A stretch of 13,154 nt of DNA, from the NCBI GenBank assembly GCA_016200675.1, contig JACQEH010000162.1, positions 1 to 13,154 on the forward strand, written 5' to 3'. A program made the translations under genes and the position numbers. The notes below the pieces were generated by a model that saw only the letters and a list, made by a program, of their open reading frames with translations, was not told the origin of the DNA and searched no databases. Below are positions 6,906 through 13,154 of the stretch, piece by piece; position 1 is the first letter of the stretch, and every line of letters starts with the position of its first letter. Source of the stretch: Chloroflexota bacterium (lineage in GTDB: Bacteria; Chloroflexota; Limnocylindria; Limnocylindrales; CSP1-4).

Positions 6906-8078
6906 CTATCTCCTGCCTGCCAGGTCCCGGTAGAGACGCTCGACCAGCCGCATGTTCTCGTCCTGGTCGGCCACCTGCAGGACGAGGGTCCGGGCGAGCT
7001 CGCCGAACGCCTGGCGACGTTCCGCGCTCCACTCTAGCCGGGCCATGATCGCCAGCCGGGTCGCCTGCGCGTCTCCGATGGGCACCAGCGCCCCCGGATC
7101 CAGCGCGGCGAGGAGGGCGCGAACGCTCGGCGTGTCCGAGGCGACGATCGGCCGCCCCACGGCCATGGTCTCGAGGAGCGTGACCGGGGTGGCGTCGCTC
7201 TCGGGAATCGAGACCACGACATCGGCGAGGGCAAGGTGGTCCGCCATCTCGTCGTGGTCGATCCCGTCCAGGATCCGGATCCTGTCGGTCAGTCCGAGGC
7301 CCGCCGCCTGTCGCTGCAGTCGGGCGAGCTCGCCTTCCCGATTGCCCCATGCCGAGAAGAGCCCGATGACGTCGTCCGGCAGCCCCGCGAGCGCCTCGAG
7401 CACGATCCCGTGCCGGTACAGCGGGGCGATCGTGCGCGGCGAGAAGACGACGCGACGGCCGGCCAGGCCCAACCGAGCCTGTAGCTGCCGCGGGTCGCGG
7501 CCCGGCCGGAAGGCCGATGCGTCGACGCCGAAATGCACCACGTGCACGCGGCGCGGCGGGGCGCCCAGGGCCACGCTGGCGGTCGCCAGGTCCTCCGAGT
7601 CGGCCGTGACGAGATCCGCGGCGCGCAGGACCAGGCGGGCCTGCAGCCTGCCGCCCAACGTCGCCGCGTTCCGGTAGACATCGGTGCCCCAGACCGTCAC
7701 GACGAACGGATGGACCCCGGCCAGCCAGGCTTGCCAGCCGGCCGTCGTGAGGTAGTGGGCGTGGACGATCGCGGGATCGATCGCGCGAAGGCGATCGCGG
7801 ACCGCCCGCCGGGTGGCGGAGACGTCGCGCAGGGATCGCAGGCCGGGTCCTGCCGCCGTGAACGTCTCGACCCGGATGGCTGGGTGCAGGCCCTCCGTGA
7901 CGCCCGTGCCGGTCGGGACGAGGAGGTGGACATCGTGGCCCCGGGCCGCGAACCAGCCTGCCCAGCGCCGCGTGTGGATGCTGTTCGGGTCGCCGAGGTA
8001 GGCAAGGGTGAGGCGGTCGGGGTCCATCATCGGGATGGTACGGGACCCCCTCCTCGCACGGCCCGCCGGCCCCTTCAT
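6906..8078 (-). CDS. Glycosyltransferase family 4, tandem paralogue A
   Basis: This protein is 390 aa if started at ATG 8078. It is a cytoplasmic GT-B enzyme of the polysaccharide pathway. Conserved parts are LAYLGDPNSIHTRRW at 25-39, HAHY at 106-109, TVWGTDV at 128-134, FGVDASAFRPG at 183-193 and the donor site PESDATPVTLLETMAVG at 292-308 with Asp295/Glu303 (D-x7-E in place of E-x7-E). It is the paralogue of the next gene (5770-6903). ATG 8078 overlaps the preceding TGA as ATGA, like most junctions in this operon. The first 16 residues are basic and not needed for the fold, however. ATG 8030 or 8027 would give a protein beginning just before the conserved LAYLGD strand, as in the paralogue, so the start is uncertain. 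The TAG stop lies 2 nt before the CTG start of the next gene. Confidence 0.88.
   Translation of the reverse strand: MKGPAGRARRGSRTIPMMDPDRLTLAYLGDPNSIHTRRWAGWFAARGHDVHLLVPTGTGVTEGLHPAIRVETFTAAGPGLRSLRDVSATRRAVRDRLRAIDPAIVHAHYLTTAGWQAWLAGVHPFVVTVWGTDVYRNAATLGGRLQARLVLRAADLVTADSEDLATASVALGAPPRRVHVVHFGVDASAFRPGRDPRQLQARLGLAGRRVVFSPRTIAPLYRHGIVLEALAGLPDDVIGLFSAWGNREGELARLQRQAAGLGLTDRIRILDGIDHDEMADHLALADVVVSIPESDATPVTLLETMAVGRPIVASDTPSVRALLAALDPGALVPIGDAQATRLAIMARLEWSAERRQAFGELARTLVLQVADQDENMRLVERLYRDLAGRR
6910..6914 (-). promoter_or_regulatory. Shine-Dalgarno site that supports a CTG start
   Basis: On the minus strand AGGAG (6914 down to 6910) is followed by 6 nt and then CTG at 6903-6901, in frame with the glycosyltransferase ending at 5770. 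The upstream TAG stop (6908-6906) falls inside the spacer. This is the only junction of the operon with a well-spaced Shine-Dalgarno sequence and the only one without an overlapping ATG/GTG. An in-frame ATA at 6909-6907 overlaps the TAG but is directly next to AGGAG, too close for normal initiation. Confidence 0.5.
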
Positions 8079-9691
8079 CGGGTCGCGGGTTCGGTCTCCA
8101 GGTCACGGGAGCCATCGAGCCCATGGCCCAGCGCCACGCAGGCGCCGACCACCAGCGCGGCGAGGATGACGTCGGAGTTCATGACCCGGTACTCGCGATA
8201 GAGATCGAGGCCGAAGGTCGCGGTCACGACGATGAAGCCGGCCAGGGCCGCCCCATATCCCGCTCCGAGGACTCGGAGGTCCGCCGCCCGCGCGCGCGCC
8301 GCGCGCCAGGCGCTCCGCGCAGCGCCGAAGAGGGCCACGAGCAACAGCAGGGCGGCCGGGAGACCGAGCTCCGACGCGACCTCGGGCAGGAGATCGTGCG
8401 GCGCTCCGAGGGCCCGCGTCGCGCCGGGGTCGGCATAGCGGCCGGCGTACTCGGCGCCGAACCTTCCGGGGCCGACCCCGAGCAATGGGTGGTCGATGAC
8501 CATCCTGCCGGCGGCGAGCGTCGCCTTCCAGCGTTCCCCGATCGAGACCTCCCCCTCGGGCGAGCCCACATCCCAGGACAGGAGGCGCCCGCCCTGGACC
8601 TTCGTCAGGAGCTCGACGTAGGGATTCGTGGCGGGAAGGTCAACGCTGACGGCCCGGAGGAGGAGCAGGGGGTAGGGGATGATGAGGCTCAGGCCGATCG
8701 CGCTGGCGACGATCAGCGCCCCGAGCTCACGTCGTCGACGAAAGCGCCCCGCGATGACCAGCAGGATGGCGAAGGCGGTGGCGAGCCAGGCACTCTTCGA
8801 GAACGTCAGGTAGAGCCCGAGTCCGAGGATCGCCAGCAGGCCGAGGAGGGCGATCGCTCCCGACCGGCGAAGCCCGATCGCTTTCCACGAGAGGAGGCCC
8901 GCCGCGGCGAGCGGGATGGCCATCGCCAGGGCGATCCCGTAGAGCCCCACGTTGTAGAAGGTGAAGTGGGCCAGCTGCACGCGGACCGCCTCGAGGCCGT
9001 CGACCGTCGTCGCGACGCGGCCGATCCGCAGGATGCTGTAGAGGCTTGCCAGCCCGAGACCGACGACGATGGCTCCACCGAGCCACAGGATCTGGCGCCG
9101 GCTCGGCCGTAGCGTGCTGACGAGGAATGCCGAGAGGATCGGTTCGACGGCACCGTGGAGGATGATTGGGATTCCCGGCCCCGGCGTCGGCGAGGCCATG
9201 AGCGAGAGGACCACCACGACCATCAGGGCGATGGCCAGGATCCCGGCTCGCGATCTGCGGGCCGCCGTGACCCACCGGCCCCTGACGTCGCCGACCGTCG
9301 ACCCCGTTCGATCGACCCATACGAACCAGGTGCCGGCAAGCAGCGCGCCGACGAAGACGGTCGAGCCGATCACCTGGACCGGTCCGAACCACCACTGGAT
9401 CCTCGGAGCGTTCAGGAGGGCCATGGTCGCGGCCCAGGCCAGGACGCCCGTCCACGGACGAAGGACCAGGAGCCACGCCACGAGCGGCCCGACGACCACG
9501 GCGAACACGGCGAACAGGCGCCCGCCACCGGCCCCGAGCTTCGGCACGTCGGCGCCGACGATGGTCAGGACGAGCATCAGCAGCGCCGCGATCGCGGCCG
9601 CCGCCAACCGTCCGCGATCCGGGACTGGATCGGCGAGCCCCAGCCAGCGCCGTGTCGTCGAGATCGTCGAACCGGCGGTCGGGGTGGTCAC
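8075..9691 (-). CDS. O-antigen ligase/polymerase-like polytopic membrane protein (second Wzy/WaaL-type)
   Basis: This 538-aa integral membrane protein has many hydrophobic segments (for example about 30-47, 60-77, 150-166, 201-221, 245-266, 278-296, 300-315, 325-346, 445-458, 478-494, 505-522). It is a member of the O-antigen ligase/polymerase superfamily. FSKSAW at 297-302 stands where SRTGW is found in the relative at 85-1494. HPLLGVGPGRF at 401-411, His432 and ELGLPA at 441-446 form the conserved external-loop region. Such proteins polymerise lipid-linked repeat units or ligate the glycan to an acceptor. The GTG at 9691 overlaps the TGA of the preceding gene (GTGA) and is preferred over an ATG at 9742 that would intrude 55 bp into that gene. 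It is the second gene of the operon, followed by two tandem glycosyltransferases through an ATGA overlap if those start at 8078. Polymerase versus ligase is not decidable. Confidence 0.85.
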   Translation of the reverse strand: MTTPTAGSTISTTRRWLGLADPVPDRGRLAAAAIAALLMLVLTIVGADVPKLGAGGGRLFAVFAVVVGPLVAWLLVLRPWTGVLAWAATMALLNAPRIQWWFGPVQVIGSTVFVGALLAGTWFVWVDRTGSTVGDVRGRWVTAARRSRAGILAIALMVVVVLSLMASPTPGPGIPIILHGAVEPILSAFLVSTLRPSRRQILWLGGAIVVGLGLASLYSILRIGRVATTVDGLEAVRVQLAHFTFYNVGLYGIALAMAIPLAAAGLLSWKAIGLRRSGAIALLGLLAILGLGLYLTFSKSAWLATAFAILLVIAGRFRRRRELGALIVASAIGLSLIIPYPLLLLRAVSVDLPATNPYVELLTKVQGGRLLSWDVGSPEGEVSIGERWKATLAAGRMVIDHPLLGVGPGRFGAEYAGRYADPGATRALGAPHDLLPEVASELGLPAALLLLVALFGAARSAWRAARARAADLRVLGAGYGAALAGFIVVTATFGLDLYREYRVMNSDVILAALVVGACVALGHGLDGSRDLETEPATR

Positions 9692-10755
9692 GCGGCGTGT
9701 CCCACGAGGTGCTCGATCACCGTCTCGGCCCGATTCCGCCACGTCGACCCGGGTGCCTCGGCGAAAGCGCGGGCGCGGGCCGCTGCCGCCGCGGCGAGGA
9801 CGTCGTCGCGCAGGACCCGCCCGATCGTGGAAGCGAGCGCCTCCGCGGTGTCATCGCTCAAGAGGGCCGCCTCGCTCTCCCGCAGGAAGGCCCGCGTCGC
9901 GGCCGAATCGGTCGCCACGATCGGCTTGCCGAAGGCCACCAGGTCCGCGAGGCGGACCGGAACCGCGAGCTGCCCATAGCGGGTCAGGGGAACGGGAATC
10001 ACGATCAGCCGCGCCTCCCCAAGGAGCGTCGCCAACATCGATCGATCGCCGGCCGCGACCTCGATCCACTCGGGAAGCCCCTTCGGTGCCGGGGCCGACG
10101 TGATCACCCGGAGGCGCGCATCCGGGACCTCTCGCCGAACGAGCTCGAGCGCGGCGCGCAGGATATCGAAGCCGGCCGCGCGGGTCGGCGCGACCACGGC
10201 CGCGATGAGGTTCGATCGCGAGACCCCCAGGTCGGGCAGGGACGGGTCCGTTCCCGGCGGCAGCAGGACCGCGTCGCGGAGGCCGAGGACGTCGGCGAGG
10301 CCGGCCGACGGCGCGAACCTCGTCGTGGCAACCCGACGGAGGATGGGCAGCGTCGCCCGCCAGGCGACGTCGGCCAGGAGCTGGCGCCGCCGCTGGATCG
10401 GGAAGAGGTCGCGGTGGAGCTGATAGGCATCCCGGAAGTAGATGCCGACGGGCCGCCGCCGGAGCCGGGACCAGGCGAGGAAGACGAGATCGAATGGGGA
10501 CGCCACCACGGTGGAGGTCTCGACGTAGATCGCCTCGACGCGCCCAAACCCGCCACGCGCCCACCACCGGACACCGGCGATCATCCGCCCGGCCCGGCCG
10601 CCCTGGAGGTGCTCGACGTCCGCCACCTGCTCGAGCGCTGCCCCGAGCAGGGCGATCCGGACCCTCGGGGCCGCATCGAGCCGGGTGGCGTCATACATCG
10701 CGTAGAGGAGGAGGCGAGGGCGGTGGCCACGTCCGGGCTCGGCTGCGTCCCTCAT
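9688..10755 (-). CDS. Glycosyltransferase (GT4-like, GT-B fold), first gene of the operon
   Basis: This 355-aa soluble protein has the two-domain GT-B layout and a short non-conserved N-terminus before the first strand, LLLYAMYD at 15-22. YFRDAYQLHRDLFP at 106-119 marks the acceptor domain. IAAVVAPTRAAGFD at 184-197 begins the C-terminal domain, and RLADLVAFGKPIVATDS at 268-284 corresponds to the donor-binding helix. A classical E-x7-E is not evident there, so it is a more divergent member than the other three glycosyltransferases of the operon. It probably adds an early sugar to the lipid carrier, but the donor is unknown. ATG 10755 is chosen because it lies 8 nt after a TATCAT box and directly before the folded domain; an in-frame ATG at 10869 would cross into the divergent gene. 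There is no Shine-Dalgarno sequence before 10755, which suggests a leaderless mRNA for the operon. Confidence 0.83.
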   Translation of the reverse strand: MRDAAEPGRGHRPRLLLYAMYDATRLDAAPRVRIALLGAALEQVADVEHLQGGRAGRMIAGVRWWARGGFGRVEAIYVETSTVVASPFDLVFLAWSRLRRRPVGIYFRDAYQLHRDLFPIQRRRQLLADVAWRATLPILRRVATTRFAPSAGLADVLGLRDAVLLPPGTDPSLPDLGVSRSNLIAAVVAPTRAAGFDILRAALELVRREVPDARLRVITSAPAPKGLPEWIEVAAGDRSMLATLLGEARLIVIPVPLTRYGQLAVPVRLADLVAFGKPIVATDSAATRAFLRESEAALLSDDTAEALASTIGRVLRDDVLAAAAAARARAFAEAPGSTWRNRAETVIEHLVGHAA

Positions 10756-10763
10756 TCGGGGGA

Positions 10764-10769
10764 ATGATA
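10764..10769 (-). promoter_or_regulatory. Putative -10 box (TATCAT) of the seven-gene reverse operon
   Basis: On the minus strand TATCAT (10769 down to 10764) lies 8 nt before the ATG at 10755, the spacing expected when transcription starts at or next to the start codon. The bases between are CCCCCGA-like, with no Shine-Dalgarno sequence. The same hexamer precedes the genes at 85 and 10868. No convincing -35 hexamer lies 16-18 bp upstream. Confidence 0.45.
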
Positions 10770-10800
10770 GGCGGGCCGGCAGATCGCAGGCGGTTGGCGC

Positions 10801-10815
10801 CCGGACGGCATCCGG
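10801..10815. promoter_or_regulatory. Small inverted repeat in the divergent promoter region
   Basis: CCGGA (10801-10805) and TCCGG (10811-10815) form an inverted repeat around CGGCA. It lies between the two outward-facing TATCAT boxes (10764-10769 on the minus strand, 10828-10833 on the plus strand), where an operator for both transcripts could sit. Such short G/C dyads arise often by chance in DNA of this composition, so this is a weak candidate. Confidence 0.15.
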
Positions 10816-10827
10816 CCGAGTGCTCGG

Positions 10828-10833
10828 TATCAT
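10828..10833 (+). promoter_or_regulatory. Putative -10 box (TATCAT) for the phosphoglycosyl transferase gene
   Basis: TATCAT lies inside TCGGTATCATC (10824-10834), identical to 65-75 before the wzy-like gene. The expected transcription start near 10840 leaves a leader of about 28 nt that holds GGAGG (10852-10856), 11 nt before the ATG at 10868. This transcript would therefore be leadered, unlike the other two. No -35 consensus is visible. Confidence 0.4.
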
Positions 10834-10867
10834 CAGCCGAACGCATAGCCTGGAGGCCCCCGTTTCC

Positions 10868-11500
10868 ATGTCCGACCCCGTCCAGCGACTCCTGGCCGGG
10901 CTGCTCTCCCTGCTGACACTGCCACTCGTCGCCGTCCTTGCCCTGGCGGTACGTCTCGATTCGCCGGGCCCGAGCCTCTACCGCTCGGAACGGATCGGTC
11001 AGGGCGGCCGTCCGTTCGCCTGCATCAAGCTCCGGACGATGCGCTGGGATCCGGTGGGGGGCGGCCCGGCCGTGACCGCGCGGACGGACGTCCGCCTCAC
11101 CCGGGTCGGCCGCGCCCTGCGCCGCTTTCGCCTCGACGAGTTGCCTCAGCTCTGGAACGTCGCCCGGGGTGAGATGCGCCTGGTCGGCCCGCGTCCCGAA
11201 TCGCCGCGCTTCGTGGACCTCGGCGATCCGGTCCACCGGGAGGTCTTCACGGTCCGACCCGGCATCACCGGCCTCGCCCAGCTCCTCTACGTCGATGAGG
11301 CAGATCTCCTCGACGAGGCCGACCCGGATCACCACTATCGCGACGAAATCCTGCCGGCGAAGCTGCGCCTCGACCTCGCCTACCTCCACCACCGGTCGAC
11401 CCGCCTCGACCTGTGGATCCTCGCCCAGACGCCCATCGCTCTGATGGGCCGGGCCATCGTCCCGCCGGCGGCCATCCGCGCGGACCTCGCCCGTGCGTGA
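10868..11500 (+). CDS. Undecaprenyl-phosphate phosphoglycosyl transferase (small, PglC-type bacterial sugar transferase)
   Basis: This 210-aa protein is a monotopic phosphoglycosyl transferase that should start glycan assembly by moving a sugar phosphate from a UDP-sugar to undecaprenyl phosphate on the cytoplasmic face of the membrane. It has the full family pattern: an N-terminal membrane helix at about 6-29 followed by RLDSPGPSLYRSERIG at 29-44, KLRTM at 54-58, the catalytic Asp90-Glu91 pair in RLDELPQLWNV (88-98), VGPRPE at 106-111 and RPGITGLAQ at 130-138. The length equals the catalytic core without the extra N-terminal helices of WbaP-type enzymes. ATG 10868 with GGAGG upstream is preferred over an in-frame GTG at 10820, which lies before the putative -10 box and would add 16 residues. 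The gene overlaps the next one by 8 bp. The sugar is unknown; the neighbour suggests a UDP-HexNAc derivative. Confidence 0.92.
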   Translation: MSDPVQRLLAGLLSLLTLPLVAVLALAVRLDSPGPSLYRSERIGQGGRPFACIKLRTMRWDPVGGGPAVTARTDVRLTRVGRALRRFRLDELPQLWNVARGEMRLVGPRPESPRFVDLGDPVHREVFTVRPGITGLAQLLYVDEADLLDEADPDHHYRDEILPAKLRLDLAYLHHRSTRLDLWILAQTPIALMGRAIVPPAAIRADLARA

Positions 11501-13154
11501 GTGGCTCCGCTCCATCGACTTCGTGCCGCGGGGCCGGCACCTCTTCGTCTACGACGTCCTGGCCGGCGCGATGGCGATCGTCATCGCCTTCGCCCTCCGC
11601 TTCGACATCGCGAACCTCCCGGGCACCATCGGCCTCTACATGCCGGTGGCCCTCCTGCCGATCGTCGTCATGCCCCCGGTCCTCGTCAGCTTCGGTCTCT
11701 ATCGGCGCGAGTGGCGCTACGCCTCGGTCGACGAGATGTTCGCCCTGACCGGGGCCGTCCTGGTGGGGATCGGCATCTCGTTCGTCATCTTCCTCGGGCT
11801 CGCCGCGCTCGGGGCACCAGGCACCACCGGCTTCCCGCGCTCTGTCTTCGCCATCGAGGGCCTCCTGATCCTCGCCCTCGTCGGCGGCGGGCGATTCGGC
11901 CTTCGAGCCGGCCTCGAGCGCCGCGGGGCGTCTGGTGGCACGGACGAGGAACGCGGTGCGGTCCGGACGCTCGTCTACGGGGCCGGCGAGGTCGGCTCCA
12001 CCGTTGCCCGCGTGGCGGCCCGCGACGAGGCCGCCGGACTCCTCGTGGTCGGCTTCATCGACGATGCGCCCGGCAAGCGCGGGCTGCGCCTCATGGGCAA
12101 GCCCGTCTACGGCGGCCTCGACGACCTCGACAGGGCGGTCCGCCAGACCGGCGCCCGGCAGCTCCTCGTGGCGATGCCGCAGGCGTCGGGCGCCGTCGTC
12201 CGACGAGCCTACGAGGCCGGCATCCGGAACGGCCTGACCGTCCGGACCGTCCCGCCGCCCCGAGAGCTCCTGAGCGGCGAGATCCAGCTCGCCGCCGTCC
12301 GATCCGTGAGCGTCGAGGACCTCCTGCGGCGCGAGCCGGCGGCCATCGACCTCGACGCGGTTGCCGGCTATCTCAACGGGGCGAGCGTCATCGTGACCGG
12401 CGGCGGCGGCTCCATCGGCAGCGAGCTCGTCCGCCAGATCCTCGACATCGGCCCCCGCCAGCTGACAGTCCTCGACCACCACGAGGAGGCGCTCTGGAAC
12501 ATCGAGCGGGAGCTCGGGGAGCGTGCCGCCAGCGCCGCCGGCGTCCACTTCCAGACGGTCCTCGCCGACGTGCGATCGATGCCGGCGATGGAGCGCGTCA
12601 TCCGGGAGCAGCGGCCCGACGTCGTCTTCCACGCCGCGGCCCTGAAGCACGTCCCGATCGTCGAGATGCACCCCTCCGAGGGCGTCATGACCAACGTCGT
12701 CGGGACGATGAACGTGCTGGCCGCCTGTGAGCGCAACGGAGTTCCCCGGTTCGTCCTGATCTCCACGGACAAGGCCGTCGACCCGGTGAGCGTCATGGGT
12801 GCCACCAAGCGGATGGCCGAGCACCTCGTGGTTGCCGCCGCCCAGCGGACCGGGCGGCCCTACGTCGCGGTCCGCTTCGGCAACGTCCTGGGCTCCTCGG
12901 GGAGCGTCATCCCAACCTTCCAGCGGCAGCTCGCCGCGGGCCATCCGCTGACCATCACGCATCCGGACGTGACCCGCTACTTCATGACCATCGGCGAGGC
13001 CGTGGCCCTCATCCTCCAGGCCGCCGCCGCTCCCCAGAGCGGCGACATCTACGTCCTGGACATGGGCGAGCCGGTCCGGATCGTGGACCTTGCCCACGAC
13101 CTCATTCGCCTCGCGGGCATGGATCCCGACCGCGTGCCGATCGTCTTCACCGGC
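11493..13154 (+). CDS. Membrane-bound UDP-sugar 4,6-dehydratase, WbpM/PglF/CapD type (3' end outside window)
   Basis: 554 residues are visible and the frame is still open at the right edge. The protein has four N-terminal membrane helices (about 20-37, 47-67, 82-104, 115-132), a first Rossmann domain with GAGEVG at 163-168, and a catalytic short-chain dehydrogenase domain beginning with TGGGGSIGSE at 302-311. The active site reads STDKAVDP (424-431) and VMGATKR (434-440). Met435 replaces the usual Tyr of Y-x3-K and Lys439 is kept, as in the WbpM/PglF group. These enzymes convert UDP-GlcNAc to the UDP-4-keto-6-deoxy sugar, the precursor of di-N-acetylbacillosamine, QuiNAc or FucNAc. The GTG at 11493 lies inside the end of the phosphoglycosyl transferase gene (8-bp overlap), so the two are co-transcribed and probably coupled. 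Substrate is inferred from family; by length the missing C-terminus is probably tens of residues. Confidence 0.92.
   Translation, partial: MREWLRSIDFVPRGRHLFVYDVLAGAMAIVIAFALRFDIANLPGTIGLYMPVALLPIVVMPPVLVSFGLYRREWRYASVDEMFALTGAVLVGIGISFVIFLGLAALGAPGTTGFPRSVFAIEGLLILALVGGGRFGLRAGLERRGASGGTDEERGAVRTLVYGAGEVGSTVARVAARDEAAGLLVVGFIDDAPGKRGLRLMGKPVYGGLDDLDRAVRQTGARQLLVAMPQASGAVVRRAYEAGIRNGLTVRTVPPPRELLSGEIQLAAVRSVSVEDLLRREPAAIDLDAVAGYLNGASVIVTGGGGSIGSELVRQILDIGPRQLTVLDHHEEALWNIERELGERAASAAGVHFQTVLADVRSMPAMERVIREQRPDVVFHAAALKHVPIVEMHPSEGVMTNVVGTMNVLAACERNGVPRFVLISTDKAVDPVSVMGATKRMAEHLVVAAAQRTGRPYVAVRFGNVLGSSGSVIPTFQRQLAAGHPLTITHPDVTRYFMTIGEAVALILQAAAAPQSGDIYVLDMGEPVRIVDLAHDLIRLAGMDPDRVPIVFTG

Noticed and set aside
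8035..8040. TACCAT on the minus strand before ATG 8030/8027 as a further leaderless promoter
   Set aside because: It matches the -10 consensus less well, lies in or beside coding sequence of a tight operon, and an ATGA overlap at 8075-8078 already explains translation. It is kept only as a reason why the start of that gene is uncertain.
5770..8124. A 784-codon open frame that could be read as a larger fusion glycosyltransferase
   Set aside because: Its upstream half is the wrong-frame shadow of the paralogue at 6906-8078; only the part from about 6903 downward encodes the conserved GT4 domains.
10820..10867. GTG 10820 as start of the phosphoglycosyl transferase
   Set aside because: The 16 extra residues are not part of the family fold, the codon precedes the putative -10 box, and ATG 10868 has a GGAGG upstream.
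11265..13097. 610-codon open frame antisense to the dehydratase gene
   Set aside because: Its product is an Asp/Glu/Arg/Gly-rich string without domains, while the plus strand encodes a complete, motif-rich dehydratase. Long antisense frames are expected in DNA with such GC-rich third codon positions.
1..13154. Insertion sequences, integrases, tRNA or rRNA genes, riboswitches
   Set aside because: No transposase or integrase motif, no terminal inverted repeats and no cloverleaf or rRNA-like stretch was recognised by eye; nearly all of the window is accounted for by the ten genes. A dedicated RNA search could not be run.

Overview
This window is part of a cell-surface polysaccharide locus of the undecaprenyl-phosphate-linked, Wzx/Wzy-type pathway. 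The organism is a very GC-rich bacterium (roughly 70 % G+C by eye, strongly G/C-ended codons). Chloroflexota-like or Actinomycetota-like environmental bacteria would fit, but no phylogenetic marker is present, so this is only an inference. I see no rRNA, tRNA, CRISPR array, transposase or phage gene.

Layout: (1) 1-84 holds a 16-bp tandem repeat that runs into a TATCAT -10-like box. (2) 85-1494 (+) is a Wzy/O-antigen-ligase-like membrane protein. (3) 1495-1599 is a convergent junction with a 25-bp tandem repeat and hairpins. (4) 1600-10755 (-) is a tight seven-gene operon. In transcription order it runs: GT4-like glycosyltransferase (9688-10755), second Wzy/ligase-like protein (8075-9691), two tandem paralogous GT4 enzymes (6906-8078 and 5770-6903), flippase 1 (4430-5773), GT4 enzyme with a DFRDPW motif (3051-4433), flippase 2 (1600-3054). 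Five of its six junctions are 4-bp ATGA/GTGA overlaps. The sixth uses a Shine-Dalgarno sequence and what looks like a CTG start. (5) 10756-10867 is a 112-bp divergent promoter region with TATCAT boxes facing both ways. (6) 10868-11500 (+) is a small PglC-type phosphoglycosyl transferase. It overlaps by 8 bp a WbpM/PglF-type UDP-sugar 4,6-dehydratase (11493 to beyond the right edge).

Proposed logic (inference from families): the dehydratase makes a 4-keto-6-deoxy UDP-HexNAc precursor and the phosphoglycosyl transferase loads the first sugar phosphate onto undecaprenyl phosphate. The four glycosyltransferases extend the lipid-linked repeat unit, a flippase moves it across the membrane, and a Wzy-like protein polymerises it or transfers it to an acceptor. 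Two flippases and two Wzy/ligase-like proteins suggest either two glycans or separate polymerase and ligase steps. No chain-length regulator (Wzz/Wzc) or export protein (Wza) is visible here.

I did not find a wholly novel system. The most unusual points are the non-canonical start at 6903, the SD-less (probably leaderless) starts at 85 and 10755 that share a TATCAT box, and the short tandem repeats on both sides of the first wzy-like gene.
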